Assembly (NCBI GenBank): GCA_041390025.1
Contig: JAWKQR010000031.1
Location: 1-64,000, forward strand
From: JBFFMO01 sp041390025
GTDB taxonomy: Bacteria > Myxococcota_A > Bradymonadia > Bradymonadales > Bradymonadaceae
Direction of reading: 5' to 3'
DNA length: 64,000 bases
Shown here: piece by piece, positions 36,268 through 45,816 of the stretch
How the letters are laid out: the number at the start of each line of letters is the position of its first letter
How positions within the stretch are numbered: position 1 is the first letter of the stretch
Position numbers and translations under genes: made by a program
The notes under the pieces: model-generated
Database searches by the model: none
Seen by the model: the letters and a program-made list of their open reading frames with translations, nothing else
Told to the model about the DNA's origin: nothing

Positions 36268-36722
36268 AGGAACCCTCGATGAAAGCGGTCGGACATTAGC
36301 GGTCCGCGCCGGATAAGGCAACCGGATGGAGCGCACCCACGGTGGACAATTCTTACTCCAATTCGCACGACATCGATGTCCGGAGGCCACGACCTTCACG
36401 AGCATCCGCAACACGGACGCACAGATAAACTCAAGCTTTTCAACACATTGATTGTGCACCGGGCCCGTTGGCCCAGACTTTGAATAACCCGGGACCAATC
36501 GAATGGGTTGTTGTGCTGTTAAGTGTTTGGTTGAAATTTCAAATGGTTGGATGAGCCTGCAGATGTCTCCGGTCGGAAGTGTCGACCGGAGGCATCTCGC
36601 ACGCTTCTCGACAATTGATGGTGTGCGGAGTACGACAGCCGGCGAGTAGCTTTGTTGCCGCTCCCAAGAAGATGAAGTAACGTCAGGGCCGAAATCTGAC
36701 CTAAAACATGGATGAGGAAGAT
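36268..36722. other. Intergenic region with a strong 14-bp hairpin
   Basis: This gap separates divergent bamD and the first tandem lipoprotein gene. At 36562-36596 it holds a long inverted repeat (GATGTCTCCGGTCG / CGACCGGAGGCATC, one G-T pair, seven-base loop) with no T run after it, so it is not a standard terminator. It lies about 130 bases before the lipoprotein start and could be a leader-RNA structure. Between 36460 and 36540 the sequence is AT-richer and may hold promoters; no clear -35/-10 pair was identified. Confidence 0.55.
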
Positions 36723-37526
36723 ATGAAGAACATGAACCGATTGCTTGGACTCCTTTTTGTTGGCTTGGCGAGCACCGCTCTTTTTGTCGCATGTAGCGAT
36801 TCCGAGGGTGAGAGCTGCTTGACCGACACCGATTGCGCCGACGCGTTTGTCTGCGAGGCCGAAATCTGTGTCCAGAGCTGCACGACCGTCGCGGATTGCC
36901 CTGCAGGTGATGAGTGTTCGGCTCGCCCAAGCGGTGAGGCTGGTAACATTTGTGTTGCTGGTTCGAACATGAACAACACGAACAACACCAACAACACGAA
37001 CAACACCAACAATACCAACAACACCAACAACGGTGACCCGGTCTACGTTGCGTTGATCACCGACGTCACAACGGGTGATGGCTGCATGGGCAACGACCCA
37101 GGAAGCGACATCATCTACGCGTCGCTCGAAGACGAGACCGGTACGGTGCTTGGCTACGCCTCGCTGGAGTTCGACGGGACCACCGGCGACGACAACACGT
37201 TCAATGCCGGCCTCAACCTTGACGGTTCTGCGCCGTCCTTCACGGGCACCTGCCCCGAGTTCGACGAAACTTCGGTGACCGCGCTCGGCTGCGGCGGTGA
37301 AATTGGCGTGCGTTTCTACGACGACACCAACACACCTATCGCGATCGAGCCAGGCATGCAGATCCGCGTCGTTGAGTTCGGCAACAACTGCCCAACCGGC
37401 TCGGTATCGGACGAGTACGAAGTTTCGCTGTGCACCGACACGAATGCTGTCGTCAACAACGAAGACACATCCAGCTGTGGCAGCAGCCTCGGCGGTGGCT
37501 CGGGCGAAACGACCATCTCGATCTGA
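36723..37526 (+). CDS. Tandem lipoprotein A (Asn/Thr linker family)
   Basis: A 267-residue lipoprotein: signal MKNMNRLLGLLFVGLASTALFVAC, then a Cys-rich module (SCLTDTDCADAFVCEAEICVQSC, TVADCPAGDEC), an NNT-repeat linker, and a C-terminal domain of about 160 residues (VYVALITDVTTGDGCMGNDPGSD through GSGETTISI). The two Cys blocks with spacing CxxxxDCxxxxxC resemble the Dickkopf-like modules found in many myxobacterial and bradymonad lipoproteins. The start at 36723 is chosen because AGGAAG precedes it by 4 bases; an ATG at 36708 is possible. Two close paralogues follow. Surface or periplasmic role, not recognised further. A terminator follows the gene. Confidence 0.8.
   Translation: MKNMNRLLGLLFVGLASTALFVACSDSEGESCLTDTDCADAFVCEAEICVQSCTTVADCPAGDECSARPSGEAGNICVAGSNMNNTNNTNNTNNTNNTNNTNNGDPVYVALITDVTTGDGCMGNDPGSDIIYASLEDETGTVLGYASLEFDGTTGDDNTFNAGLNLDGSAPSFTGTCPEFDETSVTALGCGGEIGVRFYDDTNTPIAIEPGMQIRVVEFGNNCPTGSVSDEYEVSLCTDTNAVVNNEDTSSCGSSLGGGSGETTISI
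36972..37031 (+). repeat. AAC-AAC-ACN codon repeat (NNT linker)
   Basis: Six in-frame Asn-Asn-Thr units and a closing Asn-Asn, with codons varying only between ACG and ACC and one AAT. It joins the Cys-rich module to the C-terminal domain of lipoprotein A. Such DNA can change length by slippage. Confidence 0.95.
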
Positions 37527-37547
37527 AGTGTCGTCGACGACCACTTA

Positions 37548-37575
37548 AGCCCGCGCATCGCGCGGGCTTTTTGTT
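37548..37575 (+). terminator. Rho-independent terminator after lipoprotein A
   Basis: Perfect nine-base stem AGCCCGCGC / GCGCGGGCT with a three-base loop, followed by TTTTGTTG. It starts 22 bases after the stop codon and implies that lipoprotein B has its own promoter. Confidence 0.92.
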
Positions 37576-37641
37576 GTAATCTTCACTGATTTGGTGTAGC
37601 CCAAGGCCATCAACTCACTCATCACCCACAGGGAATGTAGA

Positions 37642-38436
37642 ATGAACATCACAAAACGAATTCTTGGTATGCTCTTCATTGGTCTGGCAAGCACGGCACT
37701 TTTCATCGCGTGTGGCGATGAAACTTCCTGTGTTGCCGACGCTGACTGTGCCGACACCGAGGCCTGCATCAACGAAGTTTGCCGCACAAAATGCACGACG
37801 GCAGCGGAGTGCTTGGACGGCGAAGTTTGCAACACAAGCGGTGCTACCGGGTACTGTGAAGCAGGCACCGTGTCGAACAACACGACCAACAACACGACCA
37901 ACAACACCACGAACAACACGACCAACAATACGGTCAACAATGGTGACCCGGTCTACGTTGCATTGATCACCGACGTCACGACGGGTGACGGCTGCATGGG
38001 CAATGACCCAGGAAGCGACATCATCTACGTGTCGCTCGAAGACGAATCCGGCACCGTACTCGGTTACGCCTCGCTGGACCACGACGGCACGACTGGCGAC
38101 ACGAACAGGTTCAACGTCGGTGTAAACATCGACGGTTCGGCGCCTTCGTTCACTGGCACCTGCCCAGAGTTCGACCAAGCGTCGGTCACCGCGCTTGGTT
38201 GCGGCGGCGAAATCGGCGTTCGTTTCCTCGACGAGTCCGGCACGCCTATCCTCATCGAGTCGGGCATGCGGATCCGCGTGTTCGAATACGGCAGTCAGTG
38301 CTCGACTGGTTCGGTTGACGACCAGTACGAAGTTTCGTTGTGCACCGACACCAACGCTGTTGTGAACGACAACAACGCGTCGAGCTGCACCCAGAACCTA
38401 GGCGGCGGCTCGGGTGAAACTGTTGTTTCGATCTAG
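37642..38436 (+). CDS. Tandem lipoprotein B (Asn/Thr linker family)
   Basis: A 264-residue paralogue of lipoprotein A. Signal and lipobox MNITKRILGMLFIGLASTALFIAC are nearly the same, then SCVADADCADTEACINEVCRTKC, an NNTT-type linker, and a C-terminal domain that matches A over almost its full length (VYVALITDVTTGDGCMGNDP, TALGCGGEIGVRF, YEVSLCTDTNAVVND, GGGSGETVVSI). The start at 37642 follows a weak GGGAATGTAGA. The conservation of the C-terminal domain against a freely varying N-terminal and linker suggests the C-terminal domain is functional. Confidence 0.8.
   Translation: MNITKRILGMLFIGLASTALFIACGDETSCVADADCADTEACINEVCRTKCTTAAECLDGEVCNTSGATGYCEAGTVSNNTTNNTTNNTTNNTTNNTVNNGDPVYVALITDVTTGDGCMGNDPGSDIIYVSLEDESGTVLGYASLDHDGTTGDTNRFNVGVNIDGSAPSFTGTCPEFDQASVTALGCGGEIGVRFLDESGTPILIESGMRIRVFEYGSQCSTGSVDDQYEVSLCTDTNAVVNDNNASSCTQNLGGGSGETVVSI
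37876..37941 (+). repeat. AAC-AAC-ACN-ACN codon repeat (NNTT linker)
   Basis: Asn-Asn-Thr-Thr units repeated four times, then NNTVNN. The period is four codons instead of the three in lipoprotein A, so the two linkers expanded separately or diverged after duplication. Confidence 0.95.
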
Positions 38437-38456
38437 TTCCTCGCTTCAAACCAAAA

Positions 38457-38480
38457 ACCGCGCCTCGGCGCGGTGTTCTG
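38457..38480 (+). terminator. Probable terminator after lipoprotein B
   Basis: Eight-base perfect stem ACCGCGCC / GGCGCGGT with a two-base loop, 21 bases after the stop codon. The following tract (GTTCTGATTTT) is weakly T-rich, so termination may be partial. Confidence 0.7.
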
Positions 38481-38553
38481 ATTTTCGCAATGGCCATAGA
38501 ATCGGCCGTCGATTGCGTCAGCGTCGCGCAATGGTTCCATCGTCGGAGGCCTG

Positions 38554-39258
38554 ATGTTCAAGTGGATTCCCGTGTTCGCACTCCTGCTCGTTTGGGGGCC
38601 GAGCTGTAACCAACCGGTTGCTCAGCAGACCGCGTGCGAAACCTACGTGGATTGCGAAATCGGGTTTGAGTGCATCGGCCAAGTTTGCCTTGAAGGTGGT
38701 TTCGAATCTCCGTGTTGGATGTGCGAAGGAATCTGCGAGAATGACCGATGCGTGCCGGATCCGAACGTCAATGTGTACGTCGCGTTGATAAGGGACCTGT
38801 CCGTTGCCGATTCCTGCACGGGCTCCGCTCCGGGGAGCGACATCGTGTATGTCGCGCTAGAGGATGGCTCGAATACGGTGCTTGGCTATGCGTCGCTCGA
38901 CTACGATGGCACAACCGGCGATGGAAACATGTTCTCCATAGGCTTCAATCTCGATGGTACACCGCCACTCTTCAACGGCGCATGCCCAGAGTTCGACGAA
39001 ACATCGGTCACCGCGCTTGGGTGTGGCGGCGAGATTGGCGTTCGGTTTCTCGACGAACGAAGTAGGCCCGTCAGTCTCGAGTCGAGCATGAAGATTCGGG
39101 TGTTCGAACATGGCGGGCAATGCGACCCGGATGCGATCAACGACGCGTACGAGGTGTTGTTGTGCACCGACACTGACGCAGTGGTGAACGATAACACGAC
39201 CGAAAGCTGCACTCGGAAGCTTGGTGGGGGCTCGGGCGTGACTGTGATCTCGCTATGA
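38554..39258 (+). CDS. Tandem lipoprotein C, linker-free paralogue
   Basis: A 234-residue member of the same family. The lipoprotein signal is different (MFKWIPVFALLLVWGPSC) and the Cys-rich part is shorter (CETYVDCEIGFECIGQVC, CWMCEGICENDRC). There is no NNT linker: DPNVNVYVALIRDLS joins directly to the shared C-terminal domain (ADSCTGSAPGSDIVYVALED, TALGCGGEIGVRFLDE, VLLCTDTDAVVND, GGGSGVTVISL). It is the most diverged of the three. AGGCCTG lies 6 bases upstream of the ATG. No clear terminator follows; the next gene is on the other strand 36 bases away. Confidence 0.8.
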   Translation: MFKWIPVFALLLVWGPSCNQPVAQQTACETYVDCEIGFECIGQVCLEGGFESPCWMCEGICENDRCVPDPNVNVYVALIRDLSVADSCTGSAPGSDIVYVALEDGSNTVLGYASLDYDGTTGDGNMFSIGFNLDGTPPLFNGACPEFDETSVTALGCGGEIGVRFLDERSRPVSLESSMKIRVFEHGGQCDPDAINDAYEVLLCTDTDAVVNDNTTESCTRKLGGGSGVTVISL

Positions 39259-39294
39259 CTTGCCGCCCGGGATCACGGGAAAAGCACGTTCAGG

Positions 39295-40041
39295 CTACTG
39301 CGCCATCGTGGTCAGGACCCAAAACGGGATCAACGTCGCGATCATGGCGCGCATGAAAGTCAGCTCGAACCGCACTTGGCACGCCACGAACAACACATTC
39401 AGCAGCCAGAGCATCCCGAGCAGTTGCCCAATCGGGAATTCCCACACCGGCGGCAGAATCTGAAACAGAAGTGACGCAGAAGACATCGACGCGATCCACG
39501 CCACGCTGCCCCACTGCACGTTCTTGCCGCCCACGGCTTTCAGGCCGGCGTAGAGCAACCCAATGAATGCCGCCAGACCAAATGCCGACGACACCGGTGT
39601 GAGCCCAAAGTACAGCCAAGTGGCCGTGTGGTAGGTCACACCAGCCTGTCGGTGGCCTCGGTCACGCTTCCTGAAAACGCCCAAGGAAGAATAGTTCCAG
39701 AATCGACCGCCGCGAACGCCGCCGTCAAGGTCAGGTAGCCGAAGAGCAACCCGTCACCAAGTTTGCCCTTGGGATACTTGAGGAAGAACGTATTGGGACC
39801 GCTGAGGAACTCAACAGCGGTGTGGAAGTAGCCGTACATTACCCGGATCCCACGAGCGCTCCCATTGTGTCTTGGGAACCAGACGCCCCAACACCGGGCA
39901 CTCTTTGCAAACAGCGTAACCCACCAACGAGGTTGCGGGCAATTCCTGCACCGGCTGATCGCACAGCGAGCACATCGCGATCGCGGGTGCTCGGCGTGGT
40001 TGGCGTGACTGTTTGGTGTCGATGTGGAGCGCAGTGGTCAT
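39295..40041 (-). CDS. Zinc-ribbon plus Yip1-like membrane protein, frameshifted
   Basis: A gene of about 248 codons. The N-terminus (MTTALHIDTKQSRQPRRAPAIAM) leads to a CxxC pair and a second pair (CSLCDQPVQ; YAVCKECPVL), a likely zinc ribbon. Near 39850 the frame changes to YGYFHTAVEFLSGPNTFFLK, typical of the start of Yip1-type domains, with helices LLFGYLTLTAAFAAVDSGTI. Near 39650 it changes again to TATWLYFGLTPVSSAFGLAA, SVAWIASMSSASLLFQIL and LLGMLWLLNVLFVACQVRF. Its ATG overlaps the ffh stop (ATGA). The role is unknown; Yip1-like proteins are small polytopic membrane proteins. Frame changes look like sequence errors, as in ffh. Confidence 0.65.
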
Positions 40042-41643
40042 TTCTTCTTACGGGCTTCTTTGGCGGCCAAGTTGCTTACGCTTCTTCTCGTTCCCGGACA
40101 TGGAACGCGATTTCGTGGCCTTGTTGCCAAGCGTCATGCGGCCGCCGGGAGTGTGTAACCGGGAGGCAAGCTGTCCAAGCTGCCCATGCCGGGAAGACCG
40201 CCGCCCATCGCTGGGCCACCCGCACCCATGAGGTCACCGCAAGCAACGCTCCGATGTCCATGTCCTTCATTTGGCGCATGGCGTTGAGTTTGCCGAAACC
40301 GGGAATCTTGTTCAGAATCCGCCGCCGAAGTTCGAGAACTGCTGCATCATGGCCTGCACTATGTTGAACTGCTGGAGCACTTGCTCGACCTTTTCGAGCC
40401 TGGAACCTGAACCATGCGCGATGCGGCACGTGAGGGCTGGCGCGTCAGCGCCTGGGGTTCGTCCGCCGCGCTTTGTCATCGACTGAATGATCGCGCGCAC
40501 CTGCCGAGCTCGCTTATCGTCGATTCTGGCACGCCAGCGGCAAAGCCCCGCCGAAGAACGGCATCATCTCCATCAGTCGTGCATTATCGAACCCCATCCG
40601 CGAGATCTGCCTGGCCGATTGTAGAAGTCGTTGAAGTCGAACTGTCCTGAAAGTACATGGCGTCTTTTTCAGCGCGTTGGGCTTTTCCTCTGTGAGGGAC
40701 TTCTCGAATTTCTGCATCAAGCCCATCACGTCGCTCAATCCGGCGGATTCGGTTCGGGCGGCCGACGAATGCTCAAGGGCCTCGACCTTCTCGGGCTGAC
40801 GCTGATGAACTTGATGGGTTTCCCGGTCACTTCCTTGATGGAGATGGCGCGCCACGGGCGCCACCGTCGAGCTTCGTCATGATGAAGCCAAACACCAAGA
40901 CGGTTGAACCCTGCGCCGTGTTCACCGCGTCTTGGCCAATCATGGCATCGACAACGAGGTAGATGTTCTCGGCTTGGTGATGTCGACGATCTTCTCAAGC
41001 TCGGCCATCAACACGTCGTCCACAGCAAGTCGGCCGGCGGTGTCGAAGATCACAACATCGCGGTTCATCTCCTTGGCGAGCCTGATGGCGTCTTCACACG
41101 TCTTATACGGTCGCCGCCTTCGACGGCGTGGATTGGTACACCGATCTGCTCACCTAAAACGCGAAGCTGCTCGATGGCAGCTGGCCGGTAGACGTCGGCG
41201 TTTTCGCCAACAAGGGCTCTTTGTTGTGGGTCTCCACGAGGTATTTGGCGAGTTTGGCCGTGGTCGTGGTCTTACCAGAGCCCTGAAGACCGACCATCAT
41301 GATTTTGAGTCGGTCCACGCGGATTGCCGAACACACCGTTGGTGTCGACCGGTCCCATCAGCGCTTCGAGCTCGTCGTGGCAGATGCGGATGAAGTGGTC
41401 GCCGCGTGACTTCGACCTTCTCGGTGCCTTTCGCTTTGACTCCAACGATTTCGCCGAGCGCCTCGGTTCCTTGACGCGCGTGATGAAGTCTTTCGCGATC
41501 CTGAAGTTCACGTCCGCTTCGAGCATGCTCATGCGGATGTCTTTCAGCGCGTCGTCGATGTTCTCCTCGGTCAGCTCGCGCTTGCCCTCGAGGCGATTGC
41601 GGACGTCACGAAAACCTTTGGAAACTACGTCAAACATACCCAT
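40038..41643 (-). CDS. ffh: Signal recognition particle protein Ffh, many frameshifts
   Basis: SRP54/Ffh targets nascent membrane proteins to FtsY and the translocon and is essential. The N domain is intact (MGMFDVVSKGFRDVRNRLEG, ENIDDALKDIRMSMLEADVNF). The G domain shows KIMMVGLQGSGKTTTTAKLA with the P-loop, then ISIKEVTGKPIKFISVS and SDVMGLMQKFEKSLTEEKPN. The M domain with its Met-rich helices is readable in pieces down to the basic tail EARKKK. To read it all, the frame must change at least ten times in 1.6 kb. Loss of an essential gene in this way is implausible, so I read these as single-base errors. Predicted length about 535 residues, slightly longer than usual. Confidence 0.9.
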
Positions 41644-41844
41644 GTCGAGATACCCTTCATTGTGGCGCAAATGCGCGCGCAAAAATCCTGAGCCAATCGA
41701 TGGCTCGATCGAAAAATGTAGGGGAGGTTTTGCTCCGATGAGGCGTGGGAGGGGCGCTTCATCGATCCGTCAGGCCGGCTGGCAACCCGGCGCCCTCCTC
41801 GCAGAGTCAAGGTGTTCGCCCAAAGCGGCGAGCAAAATGAACGG

Positions 41845-41916
41845 TTGACACGGATTTTCGAAGGCTTAGAAATTAGACCGATTCGTCTTACTTTATGGTC
41901 TAACCCGTCAGTCTAA
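41845..41916 (+). promoter_or_regulatory. TetR promoter with repeated TTAGAC/GTCTAA operator-like boxes
   Basis: TTGACA at 41845-41850 and TAGAAA at 41867-41872 are spaced by 16 bases, a good sigma-70-type pair. Overlapping or just after it are four related boxes: TTAGACC (41873), GTCTTA (41885), GGTCTAA (41897) and GTCTAA (41911). The first two form an imperfect palindrome (AGACCGATTCGTCT, 10 of 14 bases symmetric). Position between the -10 element and the tetR start suggests autorepression. The opposite strand leads to ffh. Confidence 0.55.
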
Positions 41917-41924
41917 GCATCGAT

Positions 41925-42560
41925 ATGTCTCCACGGCCAAGATTTCAAAAAACTAAAAGCCAGAAGCGTGACTCCATTTTGGAGATAGCCGCCGAAGAGT
42001 TTTCGCTCAAAGGGTTTGACGGTGCCTCGTTCAACCGCATCATCGAACGCGCGGGGCTGAGCAAGGGTGCCGCGTACTACTACTTTGACGACAAAGCCGA
42101 CCTGTTCGACACCGTGATTCAGTTTGGCTTGGACCAATTCACGGCGTTCATCGACGCAACCAGTGACGTTGACGCCGACCCCGAAGAATTTTGGGAGACG
42201 ACCCGGGCCCATGTTCGCACGGGTTTGCAGCTGTTGCGTAAGCAGAGCTGGATCGTCGGTTTTATCCGGATGCTCTATTCGATGCATGGGTCCGCGCCGA
42301 ACTCGCCAGTCGTCAAGAAAGCGTTTGATTTTGGCCGTCTAAAGACCCGTTCTTCATCGAGGCGGGCAACGCCGAGGTGCTGTGCGCACCGACCCTCCCC
42401 GCCGAACTCCTGACCGAGTGTGTCTTTGGTCTGGGGATGGGAATGGACCGATGAATTTTTGGATCACTTTGAGGAGGTGGGCGAAGACGACTTCGACGCC
42501 TGGAGTTTCACCTTTACGGACCTGATGCGTCGGGTCCTCGAAGACAGGGAAAAGCCCATG
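41925..42560 (+). CDS. TetR-family transcriptional regulator, frameshifted at 3' end
   Basis: The N-terminal DNA-binding domain is intact: KRDSILEIAAEEFSLKGFDGASFNRIIERAGLSKGAAYYYFDDKADLFDTVIQ, shown here as the continuous helix-turn-helix block (about residues 17-69), matching TetR_N closely. The ligand-binding domain continues (EEFWETTRAHVRTGLQLLRK, WIVGFIRMLYSMHGS). Near 42335 and 42405 the frame changes, so the C-terminal part (FFIEAGNAEVLCAPTLP; FLDHFEEVGEDDFDAWSFTF; DLMRRVLED) is in other frames. It ends at the start of the LolA-like gene. By position it should control the exporter operon that follows, perhaps sensing membrane-active compounds or lipids. Confidence 0.85.
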
Positions 42561-43340
42561 AAATGGTTGTTGATCGCGCTGCTTTGTCTTTCTCCCCGCG
42601 ATTGCGCAGGAGAAATCGGCGCCTGTGAAGGCCGCCAACACTGCCCTTCCGACGGTCGAGAGGTCACGAAGTTCATTGATGACCTTCTACCGGTCGGACT
42701 CTTCCCACAGCAAAGTCACCATGGAGGTCGTCAACGACCGTGTCGCCGCACGCTGGACCTCGAGCAGTGGATGACGAGAAAAAGACGATGCCCTCATCGT
42801 CATCCGCTCCCCGCACGAGAGGCAGGCACCGCGACGTTGAAGAACGGCGAAGGCCTTCTGGAACTACGCGCCACGGGCGGATCGCATGATTCGTGTGCTG
42901 TCAGGGATGTTGTCTGACCCGTGGATGGGCAGTCACATGACAAACGACGACTTGGTTCGCGAGTCCGAATATGCGGACGATTTTCAACTGCATTGGCGTG
43001 GGGCGAAGACAGTGGACGAAAGGTGCTCATCGCCACGATGACCCCAAACCCAACGCGGCAGTGGTGTGGGAAAAGATTGATTTCGTGTTGGATGCCACCG
43101 ATTACTTTCCCATCCGAGTCGACTACTACGACCGAGGAAAATCCGTTCGTCGCATGGAGTTTAGCGACGTTCACGATGTCAGCGGACGCAAAATCCCCTT
43201 TGTCGCGAATCTGCCGTCTATGGATGCCGCTGGGAGAACGCACCACGTTCAAATACGCTTCGCTTGAGCTTGACGGGCGAAAGTGGACGGCGACCTGTTC
43301 AGCAAACAAGGGGCCGCGTCGCGCAGCGAAATCGAGGTAG
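42558..43340 (+). CDS. LolA-like outer membrane lipoprotein-sorting protein, frameshifted
   Basis: Signal peptide MKWLLIALLCLSPAIAQ is restored when one extra C at 42597-42600 is ignored. Blocks in various frames: SSLMTFYRSDSSHSKVTME, RTLDLEQW, AREAGTATLK, RMIRV, WMGSHMTNDDLVRESEYADD, VWEKIDFVLDATDYFPIRVDYY and GKSVRRMEFSDVHDVSGRKIP. The order strand-rich N-part, then SHMTNDDLV, then DYFPIRVDYYD...KxVRRMxFSDV is that of the LolA-like family encoded beside LolCDE/MacB-type permeases. It is a periplasmic carrier that would take a lipid-linked or hydrophobic cargo from the inner membrane. Mature length about 240 residues. Several one-base errors. Confidence 0.75.
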
Positions 43341-43342
43341 CC

Positions 43343-44588
43343 GTGGTCCTGCGTTTGGCGATTCGGAACGCTGCGCAACCGCTGGCGAACTGCACTCACG
43401 ATCGGAGGAATCGCGGTCGCGGTGTCGCTCTGGCCCTGACACTCGCGTACATCGAGGGGTTTTCGGTTGAGATGGTGCGAGGTGCGACCGCGCTGGACCT
43501 CGGGCAGATTAAGATACAAACCCACGACTACGTTGAGCGCCCGTCGGCCCGCCACGCGTTTGAGCTCGACGACAAGCTCGGGACCTTGAAGGCCATCCCT
43601 GGTGTCGAGGCGGCGGCCCCACGTGTGCGGGTGTTCGGCCTTGTCGGGGACGAGAACACATCGGGCGTGGCTCCAGATCGTTGGCGTCGACCCAACGCGT
43701 TGGAGCCCACCGTCTCTGTGGTCGCGGATGGGTCTCGCAAGGGCGTTGGCTTGCCCCGACGGGCCAAGATGGTCCACGCGAAGCGGTGGTGGGTGCGGGA
43801 CTCGCCAAACACATCAACGCAAAGGTCGGCGACGAGCTGGTCATGTTCTTCGAGGCCGCCGATGGCGCGCTCGGGAACGATGCCGACGGTGGTTGGGATC
43901 AGCGGTCGACACGGGAAACACGGCCGTGGACCGCATCTGTCGGTCTACGTCAACATCGCTTAATCTGCAGTTCGACGCGGCCTTCGGAGGGACAGGTCCA
44001 GCGAGATCGTCATCAAGACCTCACCGACATCCTCAAGGCCACCGCGACCGCTGCGCTGATCTCGCCGCTTGCCCCGAGTTGTCCGTACGTCCGTGGCGCG
44101 AGATGGCCCCCGAAATGGCCCAAATGATCGACGTCTCGAACCAGAGTGATTTGATCCTGTTCGGCTTGGTCTACCTGATCGTCGCGTTCGGACTGTTCAA
44201 CGCACAGCGCATGAGCGCGCTTGAGCGAACCAGAGAGTTCGGCGTGATCCTCGCCGTTGGCGTGAAACCACGGCAGCTTTTTTGGACGGTCTTGCTGGAA
44301 ACCGTGTTCATCACGCTGCTCGGCGCGCTGGTTGGCGCGGGCCTTGGCGAAGCGATTATCGCTCAGTATCACACGGTGTACGGCCTAAATCTGTCGCTGT
44401 TCTCGGAAGGGGCATCGTTTGATGTGATGGGGATCGCGTTTCGGGATCGCCTCTATTTTCACCTGACGCCTACTGCCGTGTTCAAACCCGTCATCTACAT
44501 CGTTCCCGTGTCGGTCCTGTGCGCGGAATCTGGCCGGGCATCAAAGCGTCGCGCCCTCAACATCGTCGAAGCCATCTCGAGGACCTAA
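43343..44588 (+). CDS. FtsX/LolC-type ABC permease 1, frameshifted
   Basis: A GTG start follows GAGGT and lies 2 bases after the stop of the LolA-like gene. The opening reads VVLRLAIRN, then in another frame NRWRTALTIGGIAVAV, the first helix with the typical arginine-rich lead. A periplasmic domain follows (RGATALDLGQIKIQTHDYVE, LKAIPGVEAAAPRVRVFGLV, VVGAGLAKHINAKVGDELVMFF). Three C-terminal helices end the protein (SDLILFGLVYLIVAFGLFNA, TREFGVILAVGVKPRQLFW, VLLETVFITLLGALVGAGLG). ERTREFGVILAVGVKPRQ is the FtsX-domain coupling region. Several frame changes occur between 43400 and 44130. Its stop overlaps the start of the next permease (TAATG). Confidence 0.82.
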
Positions 44589-45809
44589 TGTTTCGGATTG
44601 CGTGGCGAAATCTTTGGCGCAATGGCACCCGAACCATCATCTCTATCTCGGCGATCGCGCTGAGTTACGCGATGTCTCTGGTGCTGGCGCTGGGGATGGC
44701 CGACGTGATGTATGGCGACATGGAGGTCGTTGCCGCGCGCCGCAGGCGGCAATGCCCTGATCCATGGCAAGGGCTATTGGGAAGCGCAGACAAACGAAAA
44801 GGTGTTGGAAGGCGCTGCCCGATCGTCGACGCGTTGCAGAAACGCCCGACGTCAAAGCGGTCGCCCACCCGCGGTCATCCTCGAAGGGTTGCTGTCGACC
44901 TCGGCGTCCAGCGCCGCGATTCGCATCTACGGCGTCGACCCGAAGGTGGAGACTGAGTTTGGGAACACGGCCCGATACCTCGTCCGCGGCGATTTCTTCA
45001 ACAACGAAGACGCGCCGTTGGTCTTGGGGGCGAAGACCGCGAAAACCCTCAACGTCGACCTCGGCGACCGAGTCGTTCTGACCGTCACGGACGCGCACGG
45101 TGAGATGCAGCGGGCGTTGTTCTACGTCAGCGGGGTTTTGCAGGCCGGTGCGGCAAGCGTGGATGACGGACCGGCTTACACGACCCTTGCGGCTGCGCAG
45201 AAAGCGGCGGGCATGAACGGGATTACTCAGATCGGCGTGCTCAGCGACGAGGCGTCTCAAGATGCGATCAAAGCCGCTGTGCTCGCGCTCAATGCGCCCA
45301 ACACGGAGGTCCTAACGTGGCAAGAAGCCATGCCCGATTTGGTGGGGTTCATCAAACTCGACGCGGCCTTTGGGGACCTTTACGGCATCATCGTCTTCAT
45401 CGTGGTGGTCTTCGCGGTGATGAACACATTCCTGATGATCGTCATGGAGCGCATTCGCGAGCTCGGGTTGTTGGCCGCACTCGGGCTTAAGCCTCGCCAG
45501 ATCGCGCTCCTTTTGATTTACGAATCGTTCTTGATGGCGGTGGTGGCCATCGCGATTGGATTTGGCCTGGGCTACCTCGGACACTTCACGCTCAAGACCG
45601 TGGGCATCGACATGGCGGACCTTTACGGCACAGATGTGCAAATGGGCGGCGTGACGATGGTGGATACCGTCGTGCGCAGCAAGATCAACATCACGCGCTG
45701 GGTTAATGCCACGTTGAGCGTGCTGGCACTTGTGATGCTCGGGGCGGTCTACCCAGCGTTCAAGGCATCTCGCATGAACCCAAGCCAATCGATGCGTTTT
45801 TTCCAGTGA
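44588..45809 (+). CDS. FtsX/LolC-type ABC permease 2, frameshifted near 5' end
   Basis: Opens MFRIAWRNLWRNGTRTIISISAIALSYAMSLVL, an arginine-rich lead plus first helix, quoted as the contiguous block at residues 1-33. Two or three frame changes between 44730 and 44880 interrupt it. The rest is continuous: a periplasmic domain (RIYGVDPKVETEFGNTARYL, VLGAKTAKTLNVDLGDRVVL, YVSGVLQAGAASVDDGPAYT) and three C-terminal helices containing MERIRELGLLAALGLKPRQI, the FtsX coupling motif. It pairs with permease 1 to form the LolCE-like dimer powered by the ATPase just downstream (7 bases). Confidence 0.85.
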
Positions 45810-45816
45810 GCACGTT

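Noticed and set aside
36519..37544. Minus-strand open frame of 341 codons across lipoprotein A
   Set aside because: It is the antisense of the Asn/Thr and Gly/Asp codons of the lipoprotein. Low-complexity Val/Arg runs and no start signal.
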